The notes beneath the pieces were generated by a model. It saw nothing but the letters and a program-made list of their open reading frames with translations. It did not search any database and had not been told where the DNA came from. Position numbers and translations under genes: made by a program. Positions 1 through 4,604 of a stretch of DNA of 5,174 nt are shown piece by piece (position 1 is the first letter of the stretch; every line of letters begins with the position of its first letter). Source of the DNA: Bdellovibrionota bacterium (lineage in GTDB: Bacteria; Bdellovibrionota; Bacteriovoracia; Bacteriovoracales; Bacteriovoracaceae); assembly GCA_030836365.1 (NCBI GenBank), contig JAURQB010000088.1:1-5174 (forward strand). Direction: 5' to 3'.

Positions 1-980
1 ACTTTTACACCTAAACTTGAAATGTATTTAGATAGAATGAGCATCGGTGTTGCGGCCCTGGTCGTGGTGACATCGTAGGATTCGGTTTTATAGATAAGCT
101 CCTCAAGTAGCTCAATGCCTTCTTGCGAAGTAAAAATGACCTCGTGATGTTCGGTTCCTAAAAATTCTGCAGCAGCTCGTGCTTTCTTTAGGTCTAGTGA
201 ATTTGGGTCCATTCCAACGGAAAAACTTTTTACGGTTTGACCTCTTTTTTTGGCCTCTCTGACAACGATTGACGTTACTAAACTAGAATCGAGTCCACCA
301 GAGAGTAAAACTCCCAGAGGTGCATCACTCATTAATCTTTTTCTGACGGCCTTGGTTAACAGTTCTTCAAGTCTCTCTGGCCCATGAAACTGTTGAGTTT
401 CTTGTAAGTATTTAGGCCGATAATAGCGAACAAAACCTGTGTCTGTATGATAGTAATGTCCTGGAGGAAATTCATGTATTTCCGTACAAACATCAACAAG
501 TGCTTTTTGTTCAGAGGCAAACCAAATTGCTTGGTGAATATCATGGCCGTAATAAAGTGGTTTTACTCCCAATGGATCTCTTCCTGCATAAACCTCCTGT
601 CCGTCAACAATCACAAAGGCAAATACACCATCAAGCATTGTCGCGGTTTCTTTTTTATGCTCTTCCCAGAGATGAATAATGATTTCACTATCACTTGTTG
701 TTCGAGTTTTTGGTGCTTTTAAAAGATTCTTTCTCAGTTCTTGATGATTGTAGATTTCTCCGTTGTGGATAACGTAGTTCTCTCTCGTTCCTTGGATCGG
801 TTGCTTGCCTGTATTGAGGTCAATAATTGATAATCGTTCGTGACACAAAATGGCCCCGCCTGGGTAGGTTGATGTAAAAACGGAGTCTCTTTCATCAGGG
901 CCGCGATGCCCTAGTTTAGCGGCTTGCTTTTGCGCTAATTCAACATTTTTGCTTCCAATGACTGCTAATATTCCACACAT
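1..980 (-). CDS. asnB: Asparagine synthetase B, glutamine-hydrolysing (3' end beyond window)
   Basis: This cytoplasmic enzyme makes asparagine from aspartate, glutamine and ATP, giving glutamate, AMP and PPi. The reading frame is open from the ATG at 980 to the window edge, 326 codons of a protein that usually has about 550, so the C-terminal part of the synthetase domain lies outside. The protein begins MCGI, so after Met removal Cys2 is the N-terminal nucleophile of the class II glutaminase domain. Other visible family motifs are HRGPDE (25-30), HERLSIID (47-54, with Arg49), NGEIYNH (73-79), SDSE (96-99) and GRDPLG (133-138). The synthetase P-loop SGGLDSS is at residues 227-233, and the later ETYDVTT-like segment of E. 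coli AsnB appears here as ESYDVTTTRAATPM. Agreement with E. coli AsnB is close throughout. An AAGGA ribosome binding site at 989-993, 8 nt from the ATG, supports the start. It is divergent from the gene at 1307. Confidence in both family and function is high. Confidence 0.97.
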   Translation of the reverse strand, partial: MCGILAVIGSKNVELAQKQAAKLGHRGPDERDSVFTSTYPGGAILCHERLSIIDLNTGKQPIQGTRENYVIHNGEIYNHQELRKNLLKAPKTRTTSDSEIIIHLWEEHKKETATMLDGVFAFVIVDGQEVYAGRDPLGVKPLYYGHDIHQAIWFASEQKALVDVCTEIHEFPPGHYYHTDTGFVRYYRPKYLQETQQFHGPERLEELLTKAVRKRLMSDAPLGVLLSGGLDSSLVTSIVVREAKKRGQTVKSFSVGMDPNSLDLKKARAAAEFLGTEHHEVIFTSQEGIELLEELIYKTESYDVTTTRAATPMLILSKYISSLGVK

Positions 981-1035
981 AACTGAAATCCTTTACTTAC
1001 CGATGTTTTAATAAAATCGGCTATTGTTTGTAATA

Positions 1036-1063
1036 ATTTTAGGTTTTTTAATTTAAAAGTGAA
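1036..1063 (-). promoter_or_regulatory. Possible asnB promoter
   Basis: Read on the minus strand, TTCACT (1058-1063) and TAAAAT (1036-1041) are 16 bp apart. They resemble sigma-70 -35 and -10 boxes and would start transcription about 50 nt upstream of the asnB ATG. The -35 overlaps one arm of the inverted repeat at 1053-1087, which could be an operator. The region is so AT-rich that chance matches are common, so this is only a candidate. Confidence 0.3.
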
Positions 1064-1167
1064 ATATATTTAATTTTTTACTTTTAAGTTTTTAAAATAT
1101 TTTGCCCGGTACGTATTTTGTTGAAAAAATGTTATTTTTACTGTGCATAAGGGAAGAGATTTGAAAA

Positions 1168-1186
1168 ATAGTTAATAATCATTATT
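1168..1186. promoter_or_regulatory. Fur-box-like palindrome (weak)
   Basis: AATAATCATTATT at 1174-1186 is a perfect 6-1-6 inverted repeat. Aligned to the 19-bp Fur consensus, positions 1168-1186 match at 12 positions: nearly all of the right half but few of the left. It lies about 45 bp upstream of the proposed -35 of the gene at 1307, an unusual place for a simple repressor site. A chance AT-rich palindrome is a fair alternative. Confidence 0.2.
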
Positions 1187-1231
1187 TCTTACTAGGAAAA
1201 TTTATCCCAAAGTCCCTATTAATAAGTAAAC

Positions 1232-1260
1232 TTTACGATTTCCTCATATGGAATCATAAT
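1232..1260 (+). promoter_or_regulatory. Sigma-70-type promoter for the 1307 gene
   Basis: TTTACG (1232-1237) and CATAAT (1255-1260) are separated by exactly 17 bp and resemble the -35 and -10 consensus. Transcription would begin near 1267 and give a leader of about 40 nt before the ATG at 1307. TATGGA occurs on both sides of the start of the -10 box, as a short direct repeat. Confidence 0.5.
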
Positions 1261-1279
1261 ATGGATATCAATTTAAGAT

Positions 1280-1292
1280 CCTGCATAGCAGG
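1280..1292 (+). other. Small leader hairpin ahead of the 1307 gene
   Basis: CCTGC (1280-1284) and GCAGG (1288-1292) pair as a perfect 5-bp stem around the 3-nt loop ATA. The only Shine-Dalgarno-like bases before the start codon at 1307 (AGG, 1290-1292) lie in the right arm, 14 nt from the ATG. The hairpin may therefore influence translation of that gene. No T-run follows, so it is not a terminator. Confidence 0.3.
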
Positions 1293-1306
1293 TAAAGTTA
1301 ACTTAC

Positions 1307-1879
1307 ATGCGTTATTTTATTATTTTCTCACTGGTTTTATTTCAATCAATATCTCAGGCGCGTGAGGTCGACACCTTAGCAAGTTGTCGGCTGACAAGTG
1401 AAGATCAGGGTGATGAATCCCTCGCAAGTTACAATGTTCTAAGAGATGGTGACCGTTTATATGGCCGATATCGATTGAATGAGGGGAGAGACTTCGAGGA
1501 AACAGATGATATTTTTATGAAGAAGTATGAGGGCAAAGAAGATTTAGAGCGCTTGAAAGAGCGGGGTATTTTAGCGAAGCTTGCCCTGGCGTTAAAAATT
1601 GAAGAAAGTAAAATCGAGAAGGTTTCTTTTTTTGGTATTCAGGAAATTGAAGATGAGGATGAAGAAGACTCGCCAGCTCCGGAAGAGTTCGTGAGTATAG
1701 TTTCTTCAGAAGAAGACCCTCTACCTCCTCCAACACCGGCCCCTCCAGTTTTCTTGATGGAAATTTATAAACTATCAGGCAGCCTTGGTGTTTCTCTAGG
1801 CTCAATTGGAAGGCCATTAGAGCAAGAATTTGCTAAATGTAATGGCAGTAGACTGTCTGGCTTTCCATTCAATAATTGA
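1307..1879 (+). CDS. Exported acidic protein of unknown function
   Basis: I do not recognise this 190-residue protein. It starts with a clear signal peptide: MRYF, a hydrophobic stretch to about residue 13, then SISQA with likely signal peptidase I cleavage after Ala18. It should be periplasmic or secreted. The mature part has exactly two cysteines, Cys27 near its start and Cys178 near its end, which could pair. Between them are a charged, helix-prone region (about 60-105), a highly acidic run (EIEDEDEEDS), and a proline-rich linker (PLPPPTPAPP). A hydrophobic segment with LMEIYKLSGSLGVSLG follows. Composition is less AT-rich than the neighbours. The ribosome binding site is poor: AGG sits 14 nt from the ATG inside a small hairpin. 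The next gene starts 31 nt downstream on the same strand with no terminator between, so the two are probably co-transcribed. The ORF and signal peptide are secure; the function is unknown. Confidence 0.8.
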   Translation: MRYFIIFSLVLFQSISQAREVDTLASCRLTSEDQGDESLASYNVLRDGDRLYGRYRLNEGRDFEETDDIFMKKYEGKEDLERLKERGILAKLALALKIEESKIEKVSFFGIQEIEDEDEEDSPAPEEFVSIVSSEEDPLPPPTPAPPVFLMEIYKLSGSLGVSLGSIGRPLEQEFAKCNGSRLSGFPFNN

Positions 1880-1891
1880 CAATGCTCACAG

Positions 1892-1911
1892 TGCTCTTTA
1901 ATGGTAGAGCA
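1892..1911 (+). other. Hairpin covering the start codon of the methyltransferase-like gene
   Basis: TGCTCT (1892-1897) and AGAGCA (1906-1911) form a perfect 6-bp stem with an 8-nt loop (1898-1905). The last paired base is the A of the ATG at 1911. The right arm occupies the place where a ribosome binding site should be, and no good one is visible. Translation may therefore depend on ribosomes arriving from the upstream gene, whose stop is at 1877-1879. This is structure seen by eye, and the regulatory role is inferred. Confidence 0.35.
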
Positions 1912-2516
1912 TGCGAAATTTTGACCGTGAAAAAATAATTCAAAACACTCCTAATGATTTTCCTCTACCACCTGAATTCATTAATTCTAAAGTCCCGTTA
2001 GTATTAGAAATAGGAGCTGGGACGGGAATGCATCCCATAAATTTTTCAAAATCTCGTCCAGAAATGAGAATGATTGCTATTGAAAAAACAAGTGATCGAT
2101 TTGGAAAATTTAAGCGTCAATATGACAAATGTCCTCAACCTCAGCTATTGCCAGTGCACGCTCACGCCGTCAGTTGGGTCGCGCATAATTTAGTGAAAAA
2201 CTCAGTTGATCAAATCTTTATTTTATATCCTAATCCCAATCCAAAAAAACAAGACTTAAATAAGCGTTGGCACGCGATGCCTTTCTTTGGGCATCTAGTC
2301 GACTTACTTAAACCTAATGGCAAAATTGTCATGAGAACGAATGAGCAATTTTACGCGGAGGAAGCTGAAAGCTTTATGTCAGCTCAATGGGGACTATATA
2401 CCAAGAGTTTTGAGTTTTTGGATTCTGATGTGCCTGAGTATAAAACCTTATTTGAAAAAAAATACCTTGAAAGAGGGCAAAGGTGCTACGAAGTAATAGG
2501 TCAAAAAATTATTTGA
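1911..2516 (+). CDS. TrmB-family SAM-dependent methyltransferase-like protein
   Basis: This 201-residue protein resembles TrmB, which methylates N7 of guanine 46 in tRNA. Motif I, VLEIGAGTG (31-39), and the acidic residue in IAIEK (Glu58) form the S-adenosylmethionine site. YPNPNPKK (106-113) followed by NKRW sits where TrmB has FPDPWxKxRHxKRR. LLKPNGKIVMRTN (132-144) matches the LKPGG strand and T-D/N segment. TLFEKKYLERGQ (179-190) matches the C-terminal T-x-F-E element. Two TrmB residues are changed: the catalytic Asp of FPDPW is Asn108, and the usual GDA acidic position is Ala in HAHA. I recall a TrmB-related subgroup with YPNPWPK, so this may be a paralog with another substrate, not the housekeeping enzyme. 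An in-frame TAG at 1905-1907 rules out earlier starts. It follows the exported-protein gene, probably in one operon, and converges with the gene ending at 2529. Methyltransferase fold is confident, substrate is not. Confidence 0.8.
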   Translation: MRNFDREKIIQNTPNDFPLPPEFINSKVPLVLEIGAGTGMHPINFSKSRPEMRMIAIEKTSDRFGKFKRQYDKCPQPQLLPVHAHAVSWVAHNLVKNSVDQIFILYPNPNPKKQDLNKRWHAMPFFGHLVDLLKPNGKIVMRTNEQFYAEEAESFMSAQWGLYTKSFEFLDSDVPEYKTLFEKKYLERGQRCYEVIGQKII

Positions 2517-2517
2517 G

Positions 2518-2543
2518 TTTTAAAAATATTATTTAAAATTTTT
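2518..2543. terminator. Possible AT-only terminator between convergent genes
   Basis: TTTTAAA (2518-2524) and TTTAAAA (2532-2538) can pair around a 7-nt loop, with a T-run to 2543. The same structure reads in both directions, which suits the convergent genes ending at 2516 and 2529, and it overlaps the last codons of the lipoprotein gene. With no G-C pairs the stem is weak, so it may not terminate efficiently. Confidence 0.25.
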
Positions 2544-2960
2544 ATCTAAGCACTTTGAATACTTTTTGATTTCTCTTTCTTTTGAAATATCTCCACAGGT
2601 TGTCATCGCTAAATATTTAATTGCTTCGCATCTGGATTCACTTGCCCTGATTTTAAAGCAATGAATTTGGGTTACTTGCTGAAAAATAGGATTATTTTTT
2701 AAATGCTCTATGGATATTGATTTCGGCTTTTCGGGGCGAGGTACCTTTTTTACAGAGCGCCTAGTCTTTTTCGTGTAGGTGCCCCAATGATTAATCCTCA
2801 TTTTTTTATACTGTTCAAGAAGTTGATTTGTTTGATTTATTCCTGAGTTTTCTTGACGTGCTATATCTGCACAACTGCTCATAAAAACAATAGAAATTAT
2901 TGAAAAAAATATTTTACTCAAGAGTATTTGTTTAATTGTAGTGCAATATTTGGACGCCAA
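2529..2960 (-). CDS. Small lipoprotein with four conserved-looking cysteines, unknown function
   Basis: I do not recognise this 143-residue protein. The start is TTG at 2958-2960. An AAGG ribosome binding site lies 9 nt upstream and an in-frame stop lies just before it, so no ATG start is available until Met27. After a basic N-terminal stretch (K4, K10, K16) comes a hydrophobic segment at 17-27 and the lipobox-like FMSSC, with lipidation expected on Cys30. Ala-Asp follow, a pair that does not obviously fix inner- or outer-membrane sorting. The mature part has a basic, proline-containing middle (about 52-80, KKTRRSVKKVPRPEKPK). A C-terminal module carries Cys101, Cys111, Cys122 and Cys137, spaced 9, 10 and 14 residues apart. 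Four cysteines in a periplasmic domain suggest two disulfides. It is convergent with the methyltransferase-like gene and divergent from the gene at 3064. Confidence 0.72.
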   Translation of the reverse strand: MASKYCTTIKQILLSKIFFSIISIVFMSSCADIARQENSGINQTNQLLEQYKKMRINHWGTYTKKTRRSVKKVPRPEKPKSISIEHLKNNPIFQQVTQIHCFKIRASESRCEAIKYLAMTTCGDISKEREIKKYSKCLDKNFK

Positions 2961-2994
2961 AATTATTTGCCTTTAATTACTTAATGGATTGCTT

Positions 2995-3024
2995 ATTTTA
3001 ACCGCTAAGTAGCTGAATACACAA
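2995..3024 (-). promoter_or_regulatory. Possible promoter of the lipoprotein gene
   Basis: On the minus strand, TTGTGT (3019-3024) and TAAAAT (2995-3000) are 18 bp apart. Transcription would start near 2988, giving a leader of about 28 nt with the AAGG site before the TTG start. It is back to back with the promoter of the plus-strand gene at 3064, so one regulator could act on both. Confidence 0.35.
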
Positions 3025-3042
3025 TTTTATTTTAAGAAGTTA

Positions 3043-3060
3043 TATAATCGTGGTAGGTGA
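3043..3060 (+). promoter_or_regulatory. -10 box and strong ribosome binding site of the 3064 gene
   Basis: TATAAT at 3043-3048 is a perfect -10 consensus, but no good -35 lies 16-18 bp upstream. AGGTGA at 3055-3060 is fully complementary to the 3' end of 16S rRNA, just ahead of the ATG. If this -10 is used, the mRNA would begin at about 3055, on the ribosome binding site itself, with a leader of only about 9 nt. Otherwise the true promoter lies further upstream. Confidence 0.45.
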
Positions 3061-3063
3061 AAT

Positions 3064-3480
3064 ATGAAAATTTACATTTTAACATTTTGTCTAATCGTAA
3101 GCCTCTCCTCACTGGCCCAAAAGCCTGGTCTCGAAGAATCTTATCGGTTTAAACAGACCCCTAAAATAAGCCTAGAGGCTTTAAGAATACCACATTCTGC
3201 TGGTAAAAATGTGCTCATAGAAGCACCAACAGAAAATCAAAAGAAAGCTAATAAAAATCGAGGGCCTTCGGCCGTAGATGAAAACGGAAATCGTAATATC
3301 ATTTCTGTTTCAGGTGCTTGTACACAACAAAATGGTGGGATTGTTTCACCAGGCGATCCTGCCTATGATTCTTGCTTAGATGGCAGCGTTTATGTGAAAA
3401 AAGTGATCTTAACTGATCCCACTCAATCAATACTTATGAATCTTAATTTGGACGGCTTAAACTTCAATCCATTTAATTAA
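3064..3480 (+). CDS. Small exported protein with a two-cysteine loop, unknown function
   Basis: I do not recognise this 138-residue protein. It starts with a typical signal peptide: MKIY, a hydrophobic core at about 5-14, then SSLA with probable cleavage between Ala18 and Gln19. The mature protein is about 120 residues and is basic and polar in its first half, with KANKNRGPSAVDENGNRN near the middle. Cys86 and Cys104 bracket a Gly/Pro-rich loop (GGIVSPGDPAYDS) and probably form a disulfide. The last 30 residues are uncharged at the end and rich in Asn and Leu (MNLNLDGLNFNPFN), and the protein ends in Asn. The start is supported by AGGTGA directly upstream and a TATAAT box at 3043. It is divergent from the lipoprotein gene, and a good hairpin terminator follows 21 nt after the stop. 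It is therefore probably monocistronic. Confidence 0.78.
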   Translation: MKIYILTFCLIVSLSSLAQKPGLEESYRFKQTPKISLEALRIPHSAGKNVLIEAPTENQKKANKNRGPSAVDENGNRNIISVSGACTQQNGGIVSPGDPAYDSCLDGSVYVKKVILTDPTQSILMNLNLDGLNFNPFN

Positions 3481-3501
3481 ATCCAAAACTCAGAACATTT
3501 T

Positions 3502-3530
3502 ATTGAGCTTAAACCTCGCTCAATTTTTTT
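3502..3530 (+). terminator. Intrinsic terminator of the 3064 gene
   Basis: ATTGAGC (3502-3508) and GCTCAAT (3518-3524) pair as a perfect 7-bp stem with a 9-nt loop (3509-3517), followed by six further T. This is a standard Rho-independent terminator on the plus strand. The loop and right arm are also the stop codon and last codons of the minus-strand gene 3509-4162, so one sequence does both jobs. On the minus strand no T-run follows the stem, so it should not stop the opposing transcript efficiently. Confidence 0.75.
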
Positions 3531-4162
3531 GAGATGTATTCGGCCAGGTGATGGCGCGTTTGAGCAATTAGATTAGGCGTCATCATCAAGGCGATATCTG
3601 GATATTTTGGGATAAGTTCATAGGTAATTCGCTCGAGGAAGCAAAAAATTGTTTGAACTTCAAGAAATAGTTTTGTGAAATAAGGGAGATTCATTCGTTC
3701 CCATTCAGGAACAAGATGACTAATATCCTGGTGTCCCTCACAACTTTCACAACCTTCACAAATTCCACTATTTTGCAAAAATAAGAGGTGATTGGTTGTA
3801 TGTTCATTGATGAGCTCATCTCTTGATTGAGTATCTTCAGAAAATTTTTCAATAAGCTCTAAAGTATATTCTTCATTATCCATGATTGTTGAAAACAACT
3901 CTTCTATAACTGTTGTATGAAGTGCCGTGAAGATGATGTCAGAGGTTAAAAAATAAATAAGTTCTTGTTGAGATGTGGCGGCGTCACAAACATTTTTGTA
4001 AGCCTTAAGAGCTTCTTGATAAGGGCTTTTTGTCGTAGGTGATGTTGAGTGGAAGTACTGAATAATGCTTTCGAAATTTTTTCTTAACTGGAGCTCTTGG
4101 ATGGTCTCTTTTTTTTGTGGTGTTTCATGATGTTGAATTGTTTTATTTTTGAAAAAATCCAT
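3509..4162 (-). CDS. Soluble helical protein with a CxxCxxCxxH motif, unknown function
   Basis: I do not recognise this 217-residue protein. It has no signal peptide or membrane segment, so it should be cytoplasmic. The first 30 residues are polar and probably disordered (HHETPQKKETIQ). The rest looks mainly helical, rich in Leu, Ile, Glu and Thr. The most distinctive feature is CEGCESCEGH, with Cys135, Cys138, Cys141 and His144 spaced three apart. It could bind zinc or an Fe-S cluster, and other cysteines are at 59 and 174. A His pair is at 204-205. The ATG at 4162 is supported by AAGGA at 4170-4174, 7 nt away. Its 3' end overlaps the plus-strand terminator of the 3064 gene. Upstream on the same strand lie a strong terminator (4247-4275) and a tiny ORF (4352-4426), which could form an attenuator for this gene. 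Confidence 0.75.
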   Translation of the reverse strand: MDFFKNKTIQHHETPQKKETIQELQLRKNFESIIQYFHSTSPTTKSPYQEALKAYKNVCDAATSQQELIYFLTSDIIFTALHTTVIEELFSTIMDNEEYTLELIEKFSEDTQSRDELINEHTTNHLLFLQNSGICEGCESCEGHQDISHLVPEWERMNLPYFTKLFLEVQTIFCFLERITYELIPKYPDIALMMTPNLIAQTRHHLAEYISKKLSEV

Positions 4163-4176
4163 GGCCCATTCCTTGT

Positions 4177-4205
4177 AAAATAGCTCGTTGTGCGTATTTT
4201 AACAA
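4177..4205 (-). promoter_or_regulatory. Possible promoter of the CxxCxxCxxH protein gene
   Basis: On the minus strand, TTGTTA (4200-4205) and TATTTT (4177-4182) are 17 bp apart. The start point would fall at about 4170, inside the ribosome binding site, which makes it doubtful. A competing -10, TAAAAT at 4196-4201, would give a normal leader but has no good -35. Whether this gene has its own promoter is therefore open. Confidence 0.2.
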
Positions 4206-4246
4206 ATCTTTGGATAGTGTGCTTAGCAGGGAAAAAAAATCAACAA

Positions 4247-4275
4247 AAAAGCCCCGACGGCTTGTCGGGGCTTTT
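4247..4275. terminator. Strong GC-rich terminator, readable in both directions
   Basis: GCCCCGAC (4251-4258) and GTCGGGGC (4264-4271) form a perfect 8-bp GC-rich stem around a 5-nt loop. It is flanked by A-runs and T-runs that extend it to 12 bp. On the minus strand the stem is followed by six T, then more T-rich sequence to 4232, an excellent terminator. On the plus strand TTTT follows. No plus-strand gene ends here, so it most likely ends a minus-strand transcript: that of the small ORF at 4352-4426, with or without read-through from the reductase gene. Confidence 0.88.
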
Positions 4276-4351
4276 ATATAAATAAATAATTTTTTAAATT
4301 ATAAACCCTACGAATTAATGCTCGCAGGGGAGCAATTTGATAAATTTAATT

Positions 4352-4426
4352 TTAGAATAGCCCTGGTGGGCCACCTTTTTTGAAAAGGTAATTCGGGATG
4401 ACCTCTAAATAAATTTTATTGATCAT
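4352..4426 (-). CDS. Candidate 24-residue peptide gene or leader peptide
   Basis: This is an ATG-to-TAA frame of 24 codons with a strong ribosome binding site, AGGAG at 4434-4438, 7 nt from the ATG. The peptide starts MINKIYLEVIPNYLF and ends KKGGPPGLF. The first part is moderately hydrophobic, a Lys-Lys pair sits in the middle, and the tail is Gly-Gly-Pro-Pro-Gly-Leu-Phe. There is no signal peptide or long membrane segment. A plausible promoter lies 34 nt upstream and a strong terminator begins 77 nt after the stop. Known peptides with these surroundings include regulatory leader peptides, small membrane-associated proteins, pheromone precursors and modified-peptide precursors, but I cannot assign it to any family. 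Pro-Pro-Gly is a known slow site for ribosomes, which favours the leader option. The ribosome binding site is good evidence for translation, but so short a frame could still be chance. Confidence 0.5.
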   Translation of the reverse strand: MINKIYLEVIPNYLFKKGGPPGLF

Positions 4427-4459
4427 AGACACACTCCTGATAAAGGAAAGTAAAGTATT

Positions 4460-4487
4460 ACAATAAAACATAAGTCGACGGCTTCAA
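4460..4487 (-). promoter_or_regulatory. Possible promoter of the 24-codon ORF
   Basis: On the minus strand, TTGAAG (4482-4487) and TATTGT (4460-4465) lie 16 bp apart, each matching four of six consensus bases. Transcription would start near 4453 and give a leader of about 27 nt containing the AGGAG site. The spacing relative to the ORF is right, but the boxes are only fair. Confidence 0.35.
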
Positions 4488-4604
4488 ACCTAAATCAAAC
4501 GGTGAATAAGAAATCAAATATATAAGTATTAATGTCCAAAGATTAAGCAGAGTATTTTGCCTATTTTTTTTCCAATATTATTAAACCGTTGGCAATTTTA
4601 GATG

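Larger units (their letters stand above)
981..1306. other. Divergent intergenic region between asnB and the exported-protein gene
   Basis: This 326-base gap is very AT-rich and holds no convincing gene. Short frames such as the one from the ATG at 1261 (33 codons, overlapping the next gene) have no ribosome binding site. The gap must hold promoters for both flanking genes, and candidates are listed separately. An 8-bp inverted repeat (TTAAAAGT at 1053-1060, ACTTTTAA at 1080-1087) lies on the asnB side, and a 13-bp palindrome at 1174-1186 lies near the middle. Low sequence complexity makes chance repeats likely here. Confidence 0.6.
4276..4604. other. AT-rich gap holding a small minus-strand transcription unit
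   Basis: This 329-base stretch between the terminator and the reductase stop codon has no long ORF. It does contain the 24-codon ORF at 4352-4426 with its ribosome binding site and a candidate promoter. TGCTC (4319-4323) and GAGCA (4330-4334) form a 5-bp hairpin in the 3' part of that transcript. Positions 4490-4604 show only A/T-rich sequence, and I see no clear terminator directly after the reductase gene. Confidence 0.6.

Noticed and set aside
447..722. 91-codon plus-strand ORF, and a 62-codon minus-strand ORF at 356-544
   Set aside because: Both lie inside the asnB coding region in other frames; asnB is supported by many motifs, and these frames show no family features or ribosome binding sites.
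1053..1087. 8-bp inverted repeat as a terminator or mobile-element end
   Set aside because: All but two of its pairs are A-T, its loop is 19 nt, no gene ends toward it, and the surroundings are low-complexity; kept only as a note on the intergenic region.
1261..1362. 33-codon frame starting at ATG 1261 and overlapping the 1307 gene
   Set aside because: No ribosome binding site, and it begins before the likely transcription start near 1267, so it would not be on the mRNA.
1379..1390. LASC at residues 24-27 of the 1307 gene as a lipobox
   Set aside because: Charged residues (Arg19, Glu20, Asp22) lie between the hydrophobic core and LASC, whereas SISQA directly after the core is a good signal peptidase I site.
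1515..1817. 100-codon minus-strand ORF antisense to the exported-protein gene
   Set aside because: It lies wholly inside the plus-strand gene, which has a clear signal peptide and a promoter; the antisense product has no recognisable features.
4318..4383. Short plus-strand ORF opposite the 24-codon minus-strand ORF
   Set aside because: It has no ribosome binding site and no promoter-like sequence close by, while the minus-strand frame has a strong AGGAG at good spacing.
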